Of a DNA stretch of 64,000 nt, positions 47,989 through 57,153 are shown piece after piece. The translations under genes were made by a program, and so were the position numbers. A model generated the notes under the pieces. The model ran no database searches, was not told where the DNA came from, and saw nothing but the letters and a program-made list of their open reading frames with translations. Each line of letters starts with the position of its first letter. The first letter of the stretch is position 1. The DNA is from Leptotrichia sp. oral taxon 223 (GTDB lineage Bacteria > Fusobacteriota > Fusobacteriia > Fusobacteriales > Leptotrichiaceae): contig NZ_JABXYU010000001.1 in the NCBI RefSeq assembly GCF_013394795.1, forward strand, positions 1,860,001-1,924,000, read 5' to 3'.

Positions 47989-48085
47989 TAAGCAAAATTT
48001 CGTTAAAGGAAAAATAACTGTTTGAGCGTAGTTTTACGAAGCGAGTTTTATTTTTTCTTTATAAGAAAGTTTTGCGTAAAGCGGG
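47989..48085 (+). repeat. Long-hairpin intergenic repeat, copy B
   Basis: The same arms as copy A (36116-36260) with a much shorter spacer that itself forms CGTA-GTTT-TACG. The whole 97-base unit can fold into one long hairpin. The two copies lie 12 kb apart in the same orientation relative to the window. Confidence 0.8.
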
Positions 48086-48088
48086 GTT

Positions 48089-48116
48089 GTAAGGGCATGG
48101 CGTCTGATGCCCTTAC
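48089..48116 (+). terminator. GGGCAT hairpin at the end of repeat copy B
   Basis: GTAAGGGCAT and ATGCCCTTAC pair perfectly (10 bp) around the loop GGCGTCTG, followed by GTTAAAAAAA. Compared with copy A, the paired bases changed together (T-A to C-G), so the structure is conserved. Confidence 0.5.
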
Positions 48117-48473
48117 GTTAAAAAAACATATAAATGAAATAAGAAAAAGCATTTATTAATCATAACATTTATAAATAAAATTACAAAAGTCTTTAAGATG
48201 GATACTTAAGAATTAAATTTGATTTTTTTAACAAAGTTATCAAATTAATTATTATAGAATTTTACTTCTATTTTTTTAAATGGGATTTAGTATTAGAAAT
48301 TATAGTCAATCCATTCAAAAATTGGAGGTACAATCTTCTGCTCTTATCTTAGACTGGAATTGCTATAAAATATTTATTACAGTTAATAAAGAAACTTTCC
48401 TTTCTTTATATTTTAACAAATGTAACTTAGTATAAATTATACTAGAATAAACAAGAAAAATCAAGAAAAATAA

Positions 48474-48517
48474 AAAAAGGAATTACTTCTAAATTAAATT
48501 AAAAATAACTCCTTTTT
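48474..48517 (-). terminator. glgP terminator
   Basis: On the minus strand AAAAAGGAGTTA pairs with TAATTCCTTTTT (12 bp, one G-U) and runs into T residues, just after the glgP stop. Confidence 0.85.
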
Positions 48518-48536
48518 ATTTAGACAATGTTTTTTA

Positions 48537-51002
48537 TTAATCTTCTATATAATCTTGAATTTTAACTGGCTCAATATTCCAAATTTCTTTTGCATATTCG
48601 GCAATTGTTCTGTCTGAACTGAATTTACCTGCATTTGCAATATTTTTAAGAGCTTTTCTAGTCCATTCCCTTCTGTCCTTGAAGGCATTTTGAAGTTTGT
48701 CCTGAGCTTCTCTGTATGCTGCGAAGTCTTTTAATAGGAAGTACACATCTGGACGGGAACCGTCTACTCCGTATAGCAATGAATTTTGCAGCTCTCTAAA
48801 GATTCCTGTGTGGTTATCGTCATAAGTTCCGTCACCTAACTGATCTACAACTTTCTTGAGCCCTTCCACATTGTTATATTCATCAAATGGATTATATCCG
48901 CCATTTGCCTGATAATTTTCAACTTCCTGTGCAGAAAGTCCAAAAATAAACGCATTTTCTAACCCGACTTCTTCAACAATTTCCACATTTGCTCCGTCCA
49001 TTGTTCCAAGAGTTAATGCGCCGTTTAGCATAAATTTCATATTACCGGTTCCAGATGCCTCTTTACTTGCTGTAGAAATTTGTTCTGACACATCTGCTGA
49101 TGGGAATATTTTTTCTGCAAGCGATACTCTGTAGTTTTCAAGGAATACAACTTTGATTTTTCCGTTAATGTCGCTGTCGTTGTTTACTTTTTCCGCAACA
49201 GAGTTGATTAATTTGATGATTCCTTTTGCACGTCTGTATCCGGCAGCTGATTTTGCTCCGAAGATAAATGTTCTTGGCTCAACATCCAAATATGGATTTT
49301 CTTTTAATTTGTTGTACAAGTCCATAATATGAAGCACATTTAATAGCTGTCTTTTATATTCGTGCAATCTTTTAACTTGAATATCAAAGATGGAATTAGG
49401 ATTTACTTCGATTCCTGTCGTATCTTTTATATATTTAGCCAATTTTTTCTTGTTATGTAGCTTAATTTCAGAAACTCTGTTTAAAATGTTGTCGTCATCC
49501 AGGTACTGCTCCAATTTTTTGAGTTCGTACAAGTCTGTAATCCATTTGTCTCCGATTAATTCTGTAATTAATGCGGCTAACTCCGGATTTGCTTTTAATA
49601 GCCATCGTCTTTGAGTAATTCCGTTTGTTTTGTTTAGGAATTTTTCAGGATACAATTCGTTCCATTCCTTTAATTCGCTGTTTTTAAGAATTTCTGTATG
49701 TAATTTTGCAACTCCGTTTACTTTGTGTGAACCTACGATTGCAAGCCATGCCATTCTAACTTGTCCGTTTCCAATGATTGACATTTTGTTTATTCTTTCC
49801 CAGTCTCCTGGATATTTTTGCTGCAGATCTGCAATAAATCTTCTGTTAATTTCTTCGATAATTTGGTAAGTTCTTGGAAGTAGTGGCTGGAATAGTGAAA
49901 TATCCCATTTTTCCAGAGCTTCTGATAAAATTGTATGGTTTGTGTAGGCAAATACGTTTTTACAAATGTTCCAAGATTCATCCCATCCTAATTTTTCCTT
50001 ATCTAGGAAGATTCTCATCAATTCAGGAATTGCAACTACTGGGTGAGTGTCATTTAACTGAATTGCAACTTTGTCTGCAAATTTAGAAAAATCATTTCCG
50101 AATACAGATTTGTATCTTCTGATAATATCCTGTAATGAGGCTGATGTAAAGAAGAACTGCTGTTTTAGTCTTAACTGTTTTCCATCTTTTTCAGTGTCGT
50201 TTGGATACAATACTCTTGAAATATCTTCAGCTTGAACCGCTTTTGCAGAAGCCTGCAAATAAGTCTGCTCATTAAATAATTTCAAGTCAAATCCTTCAGG
50301 CGATCTTGCTTCCCATAATCTTAGCGTGTTTACAGTATCGTTTCCATAACCGATAATTGGCACATCGTAAGCCACAGCGTGAACTGTTTCAGTATTTACA
50401 CGTTTAAAGTATTCTTTTCCAAATTCATCACGATGAACTTCAATTTGTCCTCCAAATTTTACTTCAAAAATTCTGTCCATTCTTTTGATTGACCAAGGAT
50501 CTCCGTATTTTGTCCAGTCGTCAGGATATTCTATCTGGAACCCGTTTTCAATTTTTTGCTCAAACATTCCGTATTTGTATCTAAGTCCGTATCCAAGTCC
50601 TGGTAATGCCAATGTTGCAAGTGAATCAAGAAAGCATGCCGCAAGTCTTCCAAGCCCGCCGTTTCCAAGCCCTGCGTCCATTTCACGATCTTCGATTTTG
50701 TTGATATCTACACCTAGTTCATTCAATGTTTCCTTAATAATGTCGTTAATTTGCAAATTAATCAGATTATTTCCCATAAATCTTCCCATTAGAAATTCCG
50801 CTGAGAAATAATATATTTGTTTTACCTGTTTTTTAGCGTAAGTTTTTTTAGTATTATACCATTTTTCCACTGCATAATCTAAAGCTGCCCTTGAAATTGC
50901 ATAGTATAGTTCAAATTCATGGGCTTCCTCAAGGGTTTTTCCATATTGTCTTCTCAGTTTCCTAAGAATACTTCCCTTTAATTCAGCTTTATCAATTTTC
51001 AT
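48537..51002 (-). CDS. glgP: Glycogen/maltodextrin phosphorylase
   Basis: GT35 enzyme of 821 residues that releases glucose-1-phosphate from alpha-1,4-glucans. The glucose-site segment DAGLGNGGLGRLAACF, QLNDTHPVVAIPELMR and the pyridoxal-phosphate region EASGTGNMKFMLNGALTLGTMDG-type motif (with the PLP lysine) are present. It lacks the long N-terminal regulatory part of animal enzymes, as usual in bacteria. GGAGG precedes the start. No other glycogen gene (glgA, glgB, glgC, malQ) is next to it, so synthesis must be encoded elsewhere. It has its own strong terminator. Confidence 0.95.
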   Translation of the reverse strand: MKIDKAELKGSILRKLRRQYGKTLEEAHEFELYYAISRAALDYAVEKWYNTKKTYAKKQVKQIYYFSAEFLMGRFMGNNLINLQINDIIKETLNELGVDINKIEDREMDAGLGNGGLGRLAACFLDSLATLALPGLGYGLRYKYGMFEQKIENGFQIEYPDDWTKYGDPWSIKRMDRIFEVKFGGQIEVHRDEFGKEYFKRVNTETVHAVAYDVPIIGYGNDTVNTLRLWEARSPEGFDLKLFNEQTYLQASAKAVQAEDISRVLYPNDTEKDGKQLRLKQQFFFTSASLQDIIRRYKSVFGNDFSKFADKVAIQLNDTHPVVAIPELMRIFLDKEKLGWDESWNICKNVFAYTNHTILSEALEKWDISLFQPLLPRTYQIIEEINRRFIADLQQKYPGDWERINKMSIIGNGQVRMAWLAIVGSHKVNGVAKLHTEILKNSELKEWNELYPEKFLNKTNGITQRRWLLKANPELAALITELIGDKWITDLYELKKLEQYLDDDNILNRVSEIKLHNKKKLAKYIKDTTGIEVNPNSIFDIQVKRLHEYKRQLLNVLHIMDLYNKLKENPYLDVEPRTFIFGAKSAAGYRRAKGIIKLINSVAEKVNNDSDINGKIKVVFLENYRVSLAEKIFPSADVSEQISTASKEASGTGNMKFMLNGALTLGTMDGANVEIVEEVGLENAFIFGLSAQEVENYQANGGYNPFDEYNNVEGLKKVVDQLGDGTYDDNHTGIFRELQNSLLYGVDGSRPDVYFLLKDFAAYREAQDKLQNAFKDRREWTRKALKNIANAGKFSSDRTIAEYAKEIWNIEPVKIQDYIED

Positions 51003-51136
51003 ATTTCCTCCTAAATATTTTTTTTCACTTCAACTGTATCACTTTTTTAGCATTATTTCAATACTTTTTTGCTAAAATTAATATCATTTATCCATTATTT
51101 TAATTTTGTATAATAAAATATACAGGAATTTTTTTG

Positions 51137-51150
51137 ATGTCAGACGACAT
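51137..51150. promoter_or_regulatory. Small palindrome upstream of recA
   Basis: ATGTC-N4-GACAT lies about 80 bases before the recA -10. The spacing resembles LexA-type operators of Gram-positives in form but not in sequence. A damage-response role is speculative. Confidence 0.25.
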
Positions 51151-51226
51151 ATTATCAAGCCGAGTGCGCTAAAAAGCAAAAATAATATGGAAGATGTAAA
51201 ATAAAATATATAAAAAGAAATCAAAT

Positions 51227-51237
51227 TGTGATATAAT
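51227..51237 (+). promoter_or_regulatory. recA promoter (extended -10)
   Basis: TGTGATATAAT with TATAAT at 51232-51237, 38 bases before the start; the -35 is weak, as seen for other extended -10 promoters in this window. Confidence 0.6.
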
Positions 51238-51275
51238 AATGTTTGGAATAAAACAACAAATAAGGAGAGGGTATA

Positions 51276-52430
51276 ATGGCTAGAAAAAAAGCAGAAGAAA
51301 AAGAAAAAGATGATAAGGGGCTAAGCGAAAAGGAGAAAATGCTTAACTTGGCACTGAAGCAGATTGAAAAGGATTACGGTGAAGGTGCTATAATGAAGCT
51401 TGGAGAAAATCAGAAAATGAATATTAGGGCTATTTCTACAGGAAGCTTGAATCTGGATATAGCACTTGGAATTGGTGGAGTGCCGAGAGGAAGAATTGTT
51501 GAGATTTATGGGGCGGAGTCTTCCGGGAAAACAACGCTTGCACTTCATATTATTGCAGAAGCGCAGAAGGCTGGAGGAACTGTGGCATTTATTGATGCGG
51601 AGCACGCTCTGGATCCAGTTTATGCAAAGGCTCTTGGAGTAAATATTGATGAACTTTTAATTTCACAGCCTGATACAGGGGAGCAGGCACTGGAAATTTC
51701 CGATATGCTTGTAAGAAGCGGGGCGATGGATGTAATTGTTGTGGATTCGGTTGCAGCGCTTGTTCCAAAAGCTGAAATTGAAGGAGAAATGGGAGATCAG
51801 CAAATGGGGCTTCAAGCAAGGCTTATGTCAAAAGCGCTTAGAAAACTGACTGGAAACATTTCAAAATCTGATACAGTTATGATCTTTATTAACCAAATAA
51901 GAGAAAAAATTGGTGGATTTTCATTCGTTCCTGGAGTGCAGACAACGACTTCCGGAGGGCGTGCGTTAAAATTTTTCTCAACTGTTAGAATGGAAGTGAA
52001 AAGGGTAGGTTCTGTTAAGCAGGGCGATGACGTTGTTGGAAGTGAAGTTGTAGTGAAGGTTACTAAAAACAAAGTTGCGCCGCCATTTAAGGAAGCTAAG
52101 TTCAGTGTTATGTATGGAACTGGGATTTCGAGAGTTGGGGAAGTGCTGGATGCGGCAATCAATCTTGGAATTGCCTCAAAGAGCGGAGCATGGTTCAGCT
52201 ATGGAGATGAGAGGCTTGGGCAAGGGCGTGTCAACGTGGAGAATATGCTTAAGGAAAATGCAGAATTATACGGAAGGCTTGAAAAGCAGGTGCTTGAAGC
52301 AATTGCTGCAAATGGAGGGACTACTGAAAAAAAATCATCTAAAGGTAAAAAATCTGACAAGTCTGAGGAACCGGTAGAAAATGATGCGAGTAATGAAAAT
52401 GAAGAAGTAGCGGAAAATAATGAAGATTAA
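51276..52430 (+). CDS. recA: Recombinase RecA
   Basis: DNA strand-exchange ATPase of 384 residues. Walker A GAESSGKT (79-86), the Walker B strand [22 protein letters not shown] and the DNA-binding loops ([27 protein letters not shown]) are intact. The C-terminus is acidic and Lys/Glu-rich (ending EVAENNED), the usual modulatory tail but on the long side. AAGGAGAGGG precedes the start. It overlaps the recX start by 11 bases. Confidence 0.98.
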   Translation: MARKKAEEKEKDDKGLSEKEKMLNLALKQIEKDYGEGAIMKLGENQKMNIRAISTGSLNLDIALGIGGVPRGRIVEIYGAESSGKTTLALHIIAEAQKAGGTVAFIDAEHALDPVYAKALGVNIDELLISQPDTGEQALEISDMLVRSGAMDVIVVDSVAALVPKAEIEGEMGDQQMGLQARLMSKALRKLTGNISKSDTVMIFINQIREKIGGFSFVPGVQTTTSGGRALKFFSTVRMEVKRVGSVKQGDDVVGSEVVVKVTKNKVAPPFKEAKFSVMYGTGISRVGEVLDAAINLGIASKSGAWFSYGDERLGQGRVNVENMLKENAELYGRLEKQVLEAIAANGGTTEKKSSKGKKSDKSEEPVENDASNENEEVAENNED

Positions 52431-53028
52431 TAAAATTTATCGAAATAAAATATATCTTGATACTGGGGAAATTATGGATATAAGCCCGCTTATAAGGCAA
52501 AAATATGATTTGAAGGTAAATGATGACATTGAGAGGTTTTATGATGAGATTTCGTATGAAGCCTCTCTTGAAAAAGGTATTTTTTTAATTTCATTAAAAG
52601 ACAGGACAAAAAAGGAAGTGCGGTTAAAGCTGGAAGAAAAATATCGAAATAAATCAGCCATTTTACGAGCGATAGAAAAACTGGAGGAATTTGGATATCT
52701 GAATGACTTGAACTATGCGATGTCGTATATTGAAAGCAGGACTTATGGCAAGAACCGTATCTCCTACAACCTTTTTCAAAAGGGAATTGACAGAAGTACA
52801 GTTGAAAAAGCGTATTTGGCTTTGGATGAGGAAAAGGAAGAAAATGTTGACGATACAAAGCTGGAAAAACTGATTGAAAAAAACAGTAAAAAAATCAATG
52901 TGAGTAACAGACGGGACGAAAAAAAAATGAAGGAAGAGCAGAAACTTATACAATATCTGGCAAGACAAGGTTTTTCTCTAGATAAAATCTTTAAAAAATT
53001 AAAAGAGTACAAGGAGAATTATGAATAA
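52420..53028 (+). CDS. recX: Regulatory protein RecX
   Basis: Modulator that inhibits or tunes RecA filaments. The 202-residue helical protein has the RecX repeat pattern: [41 protein letters not shown] is typical when read as motif blocks, followed by [21 protein letters not shown] and a third three-helix unit at the end. It begins inside the recA coding end, so translation is coupled. It has about 30 extra residues at the N-terminus, as in many Firmicutes homologues. plsC follows after 21 bases. Confidence 0.88.
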   Translation: MKINKIYRNKIYLDTGEIMDISPLIRQKYDLKVNDDIERFYDEISYEASLEKGIFLISLKDRTKKEVRLKLEEKYRNKSAILRAIEKLEEFGYLNDLNYAMSYIESRTYGKNRISYNLFQKGIDRSTVEKAYLALDEEKEENVDDTKLEKLIEKNSKKINVSNRRDEKKMKEEQKLIQYLARQGFSLDKIFKKLKEYKENYE

Positions 53029-53049
53029 ATAGCAAGGGAGGAAAAAAGC

Positions 53050-53796
53050 ATGAGAACCATATTTTACCATCTTGTGTTAGTAGGAACTTTTATTTATGGG
53101 AGTGTTGTCCACATATGGTATTTAATATTCAATAAAGGTGAAAAAAGATACCGATATGTGTGCAGAGTAGCCAAAAACTGGGGGAAAAATCTAATCTGGG
53201 GAGCTGGAAGCAAAGTAAACGTTATTTACAAAAATGGTAGCGAAGAAGAAATAAAAAAAATACGGGAAACAAACGAGGCAGTCATATTAATTTCAAATCA
53301 TCAGAGCAACGTGGATATTCCTGCATTACTTGGGTATTTTCCGCTTGATTTTTCATTCATTGCAAAGAAGGAAATGAAAAGATGGCCTGCAATTGGACGT
53401 TGGATGCGTTCCTTTGATTGCATATTTCTGGATAGGAAAAATGCAAGACAGGGGATGAAGGATATGAAAGATGCGATAAGTAAAATAAAAAAAGGACATT
53501 CCTACGTAATTTTCCCAGAAGGCAGCAGAAGCGAAGACGGTACGATTGGAGAATTTAAAAAAGGAAGCTTCAAACTTGCAACTGATACAGATGCAAGAAT
53601 TGTGCCTATTACAATTGTAGGAACTTATGAGGTGCAAAGCAGAAAAAGCCTGAAAGTAACTTCAAACAAAAATATAAAAATTATTGTGGATAAACCTGTG
53701 GATTTGAAGGAAATGTCAAGGGAAGAAAAAAAAGATGTTCACAATATTGTAAATAGAATTATAAAAGAAAATTATAAAAAAGAAAAAAATCTTTAG
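53050..53796 (+). CDS. plsC: 1-acyl-glycerol-3-phosphate acyltransferase
   Basis: Membrane enzyme of phospholipid synthesis that makes phosphatidic acid from lysophosphatidic acid. The 248-residue protein has an N-terminal membrane helix (LVLVGTFIYGSVVHIWYLIF), the catalytic NHQSNVD motif (HX4D) and FPEGSRSEDG (motif III), plus VPITIVGTYE. AAGGGAGG lies upstream. It is last in the recA-recX-plsC run and followed by a short hairpin. Confidence 0.93.
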   Translation: MRTIFYHLVLVGTFIYGSVVHIWYLIFNKGEKRYRYVCRVAKNWGKNLIWGAGSKVNVIYKNGSEEEIKKIRETNEAVILISNHQSNVDIPALLGYFPLDFSFIAKKEMKRWPAIGRWMRSFDCIFLDRKNARQGMKDMKDAISKIKKGHSYVIFPEGSRSEDGTIGEFKKGSFKLATDTDARIVPITIVGTYEVQSRKSLKVTSNKNIKIIVDKPVDLKEMSREEKKDVHNIVNRIIKENYKKEKNL

Positions 53797-53798
53797 GT

Positions 53799-53820
53799 GG
53801 GGGTAAAATATACCCCTATT
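53799..53820 (+). terminator. Hairpin after plsC
   Basis: GGGGTA (53800-53805) pairs with TACCCC (53811-53816), with weak T-rich sequence following (CTATTTTG). It is of the same GGGTA family as other gene-end hairpins. Confidence 0.5.
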
Positions 53821-53845
53821 TTGCGTAGGAAAGGGAAGTGATGCG

Positions 53846-54439
53846 ATGAAAGTATTTTTAGCGACGAAGAATAAGGGGAAAATAAAAGATTTTGAAAAGC
53901 TGACGGAAGGAATGGACTTGGAAGTTGTAACAATTTTGGATGGGCTGGATATTCCTGATGTTGTGGAGGATGGGAAAACTTTTGAGGAAAATTCGCAGAA
54001 AAAGGCAAAGGAAATTGCAGACTACACAAATATTGTAACTGTTTCAGATGATTCAGGGCTTTGCGTAGATGCTCTGGATGGAGCGCCAGGAGTTTATTCG
54101 GCAAGATTTGGAGGAGAGAATGCGACTGACGGCGAAAAGAACCAGAAAATGTTGGAACTTCTGAAGGACGTGAAAAAAGAAAATAGAAAAGCACATTTTG
54201 TGTCTGTTGTAAGTATTGCCTTTCCAAATGGTGAAATTCATTCGTTTCGTGGAGAAATAGAAGGTGAAATCTTATTTGAAGCACGAGGTAACAATGGATT
54301 TGGCTACAATCCAATTTTTTATTCATATGAATTAGAAAAATCGTTTGGAGAAGCAGATGACGAGGAAAGAAAAAGTGTGAGCCATAGGGCAAGGGCATTT
54401 AGAAAGCTCATTGCGTCAGGGCTTTTGGAAGAAAAGTGA
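53846..54439 (+). CDS. rdgB: XTP/dITP pyrophosphatase (HAM1/RdgB)
   Basis: House-cleaning enzyme that hydrolyses non-canonical purine nucleotides (dITP, XTP). The 197-residue protein starts with the ATP-like loop LATKNKGKIKDF, and has VSDDSGLCVDALDGAPGVYSAR (metal-binding Asp), FRGEIEGEI and GNNGFGYNPIF with the C-terminal SHRARAFRKL. The length is standard for the family. A small out-of-frame ATG lies five bases before the true start. It is probably transcribed separately from plsC. Confidence 0.93.
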   Translation: MKVFLATKNKGKIKDFEKLTEGMDLEVVTILDGLDIPDVVEDGKTFEENSQKKAKEIADYTNIVTVSDDSGLCVDALDGAPGVYSARFGGENATDGEKNQKMLELLKDVKKENRKAHFVSVVSIAFPNGEIHSFRGEIEGEILFEARGNNGFGYNPIFYSYELEKSFGEADDEERKSVSHRARAFRKLIASGLLEEK

Positions 54440-54551
54440 ATATTAATTGTTTTTCAGACTAAAAAATAGATTTAGGTAAATTATAAATTTTGATTTCAGT
54501 TTTTAATATTGTTTGTTAAATTTAAAAAAGGCTAGAAAGGAGCTGTTTATC

Positions 54552-55073
54552 ATGGAAATTACTAATGAAAAAATTGAACTTAACGGATTAATTCACAAGG
54601 GAGTGGATAAAATTCTGATATTAATGGCGATATTGTCTATTGTTTATGGAGTAGCGTTTACTTTGCTGGAAAAAATTCAAGTTGTAAGGACTATTTCAGC
54701 ATTTCTGCCAGTTGCTGCCATTGTTGCCTGGATTCTGTTTATTTTTTTGAGAATTGACAAGTTAAAAGTTGAAAATGGAACAGTTTCATTGAATGGAGAA
54801 AATATAGATGGTAAAAATACGACAGGATATATGGATAAATATGTGGGTACACCAAGACTGCACTTGACATTAAATGGAGAAAAAATTTTATTTGAACCGT
54901 ATGTAAACCGTTACAGCAGAAGCGACACTTCAAATAAAATCACAGCAATAGGATTTTTCCTGAAGGAAAAGGGAATACCTGAAATACAGTACCAAAAAAT
55001 TTATCGTAAAATCCTGCTTTTAAGATTAGTTATCATTTTGGGAATAATGGCTCCATTAATAATAACAGTTTAG
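54552..55073 (+). CDS. Membrane protein of unknown function
   Basis: About 173 residues when started at ATG 54552, which has AAAGGAG upstream (an ORF extension 13 codons earlier lacks one). Two hydrophobic helices in the first half (ILILMAILSIVYGVAFTLL and ISAFLPVAAIVAWILFIFL) and one at the end (LLRLVIILGIMAPLIITV) predict three membrane passes, with a polar central domain containing strands such as LHLTLNGEKILFEPYV. I do not recognise the family. The next gene begins 13 bases later and encodes a secreted protein, so the two may act together. Confidence 0.75.
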   Translation: MEITNEKIELNGLIHKGVDKILILMAILSIVYGVAFTLLEKIQVVRTISAFLPVAAIVAWILFIFLRIDKLKVENGTVSLNGENIDGKNTTGYMDKYVGTPRLHLTLNGEKILFEPYVNRYSRSDTSNKITAIGFFLKEKGIPEIQYQKIYRKILLLRLVIILGIMAPLIITV

Positions 55074-55086
55074 GAGGTTTGTAAAT

Positions 55087-55668
55087 ATGTTAAGAAAAAT
55101 GGTGAAAGCAAGCGTTGTGCTGATTATAGCAAGTTTAGGGGTAATAGCATATCCATCTGATAACGATAATGGCAAAGCTGCTGCTTCTTATAGTCAAAAA
55201 AAAGCATCTCAGATTGACAATGGAGCCGCCGAAGCCGCAGAAAAGTTCATTAATAAATATCTTGCTTCAGAAGACTTTGATAAATGGCTAAAAAATGCTC
55301 CAGTCACGTCCAGGTTTAGAAATGAAATTAAGGAACGTTCTCATGTACTAAGCATATCAGAACTATTGCTTGGAGAAAGAATAAAAATGGAAGATTTAAG
55401 TGCGAAAGACAAGAAGCTCTTGAAAAAATATGGAGGAGTCGAATACGATCCTGTATTAGGTTTGATAATTTTAGACTTAAGGAAAGAAGAAAGTGAATTT
55501 AAAGTAAAAAGCTTTGACAGTAAAACAGGAATTATTGTTTTAAAAGACAAATGGGAAAAAGAATTTTTAACAGGGACAGGAAATAAAGGACATCAGGGTG
55601 GACAGGAAATTACTCTGAAAATGTTAAAAGTAAAGGGAAAATGGCTAGTTGACGGCATAATATGGTAA
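55087..55668 (+). CDS. Exported protein of unknown function
   Basis: The first ~22 residues (LRKMVKASVVLIIASLGVIAYP) are a Sec signal peptide; no lipobox is seen. The mature protein has a Ser/Ala/Asn-rich linker, then a compact domain with Lys-rich helices and strands (EYDPVLGLIILDLRKEE, SKTGIIVLKDKWEKEFL) and a C-terminal KGKWLVDGIIW. The pattern of a secreted small domain ending in a tryptophan-containing strand recalls NTF2-like secreted proteins, but this is a guess. GGAGG is at the start. alr follows 45 bases later. Confidence 0.72.
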   Translation: MLRKMVKASVVLIIASLGVIAYPSDNDNGKAAASYSQKKASQIDNGAAEAAEKFINKYLASEDFDKWLKNAPVTSRFRNEIKERSHVLSISELLLGERIKMEDLSAKDKKLLKKYGGVEYDPVLGLIILDLRKEESEFKVKSFDSKTGIIVLKDKWEKEFLTGTGNKGHQGGQEITLKMLKVKGKWLVDGIIW

Positions 55669-55713
55669 TAATCCATCCTGTTATTACAAAGATAAGGAGA
55701 ATAAAATTAAAAA

Positions 55714-56880
55714 ATGCTGGTAAATCTGGAAATAAACAGGAAAAATCTGGAAAAAAATCTGGGAAAAATCCGTTCCATAAATAAAAATATCATTTGTGTA
55801 ATCAAGGACAACGCTTACGGACTCGGAATTGAAAATATTTTTCCTATATTGCTTGAAAATAGCTGTAATTATTTTGCGGTTGCGTATATTGAGGAAGCGA
55901 TAAAAATTCGTGAAATTCTAAAAAATTTTGAAAAAGAAAAAAAACTGGATTTTTTGAAAAATAGACAAATAAAAATAATGGCACTTAACTATATTGAGCC
56001 TGAAAACTTTAAATATGTGATAGAAAATAATGTTGAAGTGACAGTTTTTAATTTCTTGCAATTATATGACTATCTAAAAATTCTTGATAAATCTTTTGAA
56101 AACACAGCGTTAAAAATTCATATAAAAGTAAACAGCGGAATGAATCGGCTTGGATTCAATGAAAGTGAAATTTTGAAATTAATTGAGGTAATAAAAAAAT
56201 ATGAAAAAAATCATAAAAACAATAAATTGGAAATAATCTCGATTTTTTCTCATGTTTCAGATGCAGAAAATCAAATTGAAACAGAAACGCAAGTTGAAAA
56301 ATACGAAAAAATTATAAAAATATTTGACAAAAGTGATGTGAAATATCAATACAAGCATTTACAGGCAAGTCCATTACTTTTTAAATATAAAGAAAAGTAC
56401 AACTATGATTTTGCACGTGTAGGAATGGCACTTTACGGAATGGAGCCTTTGTCTTATGATACAGGATTAGCGGATGTGATAACAGTAAAATCGCAAATTA
56501 TAAACATAAGAAATGTGAAAAAAAATGATAAAATTTCCTACGGAAGCAAAGGCATTGTGAAAAGGGACTCTAAAATAGGCATTGTATCAGTGGGTTATGC
56601 ACATGGATTTCAAAAGCAGATTGAAAATTCATTGCAAGCGTATGTTTTGGTAAATGGGAAGAAGGCAAAAATTATCGGAGAAATTTGTATGGATATGATT
56701 TTTGTTGACTTGACAGATATAGAAAATGTGAAAGTGAACGATGAAGTTGTAATTATTGGAAGTCAGAAAAATATTGAAAATGAAATTACTGAAAAAATAA
56801 CATTGAGGCAAGTGGCAAAGTGGGCTGGGACAATACAGGACGATGTGCTGACTAAGTTTTCGGCAATAAAAAAACAGTAG
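55714..56880 (+). CDS. alr: Alanine racemase
   Basis: Pyridoxal-phosphate enzyme that makes D-alanine for peptidoglycan. The PLP lysine is Lys31 in VIKDNAYGLG. HIKVNSGMNRLGF and RVGMALYGMEP are characteristic barrel segments, and the C-terminal SVGYAHGFQ carries the second catalytic Tyr. The 388 residues match the family length, with an insertion between the barrel strands (EKEKKLDFLKNRQIK). Its ribosome site (AAGGAGA) lies unusually far, about 15 bases from the ATG. The gene is followed by the intergenic repeat at 56924. Confidence 0.92.
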   Translation: MLVNLEINRKNLEKNLGKIRSINKNIICVIKDNAYGLGIENIFPILLENSCNYFAVAYIEEAIKIREILKNFEKEKKLDFLKNRQIKIMALNYIEPENFKYVIENNVEVTVFNFLQLYDYLKILDKSFENTALKIHIKVNSGMNRLGFNESEILKLIEVIKKYEKNHKNNKLEIISIFSHVSDAENQIETETQVEKYEKIIKIFDKSDVKYQYKHLQASPLLFKYKEKYNYDFARVGMALYGMEPLSYDTGLADVITVKSQIINIRNVKKNDKISYGSKGIVKRDSKIGIVSVGYAHGFQKQIENSLQAYVLVNGKKAKIIGEICMDMIFVDLTDIENVKVNDEVVIIGSQKNIENEITEKITLRQVAKWAGTIQDDVLTKFSAIKKQ

Positions 56881-56923
56881 ATTGATTTGAAAGTTAAATC
56901 TTTTTACTGTTTTATCGCATTTT

Positions 56924-57048
56924 ATACTATTTTCTGTTTAAATAGTGGAAATCAAAACAAAAAAAATCATGAAATTAAAGCCGTTTTTTACAAGATTATT
57001 AAATTAATTATTATAGAATTTTATTTCCATTTTTCAAATTGGGAATAA
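56924..57048. repeat. Inverted-repeat element, intact short copy
   Basis: Both ends (CTGTTTAAATAGTGGAAATC.. and ..TTATTTCCATTTTTCAAATTGG) resemble the ends of the element at 47734-48290. This copy is about 125 bases and is not interrupted. It contains no gene and lies between alr and the small membrane-protein gene. Confidence 0.55.
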
Positions 57049-57153
57049 GTGAGCTACTATAATAAAACTATAAATGAAGTTAATGAAAATTTGCAATTTT
57101 AATAAAAATATGATTTAATTAATAAAATAATCTAAAAAATGGAGGCTATTTTT

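Larger units (their letters stand above)
47734..48290. repeat. Inverted-repeat element, split copy
   Basis: The ends, CCCATTTAAATAGTAG.. (47744-47768) and ..TTTTTTTAAATGGG (48260-48284), are imperfect inverted repeats of about 25 bp. The first ~66 bases and last ~62 bases align end to end with the shorter element at 56924-57048, so this copy appears to be interrupted by about 430 bases that include the long-hairpin repeat. No transposase is present; it looks MITE-like. Confidence 0.55.
47707..48536. other. 830-base intergenic region rich in repeats
   Basis: No gene is supported. From left to right it contains the left half of an inverted-repeat element (47734-47800), AT-rich sequence, the long-hairpin repeat copy B (47989-48085) with its GGGCAT hairpin (48089-48116), the right half of the same inverted-repeat element (48228-48290) and the glgP terminator (48474-48517). 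The pheA promoter must lie in its left part but is not clear. Confidence 0.65.

Noticed and set aside
53793-54398. 201-codon open frame on the minus strand
   Set aside because: It lies opposite the well-supported rdgB gene, and its composition (Leu/Pro/His/Ser runs) is that of an antisense shadow.
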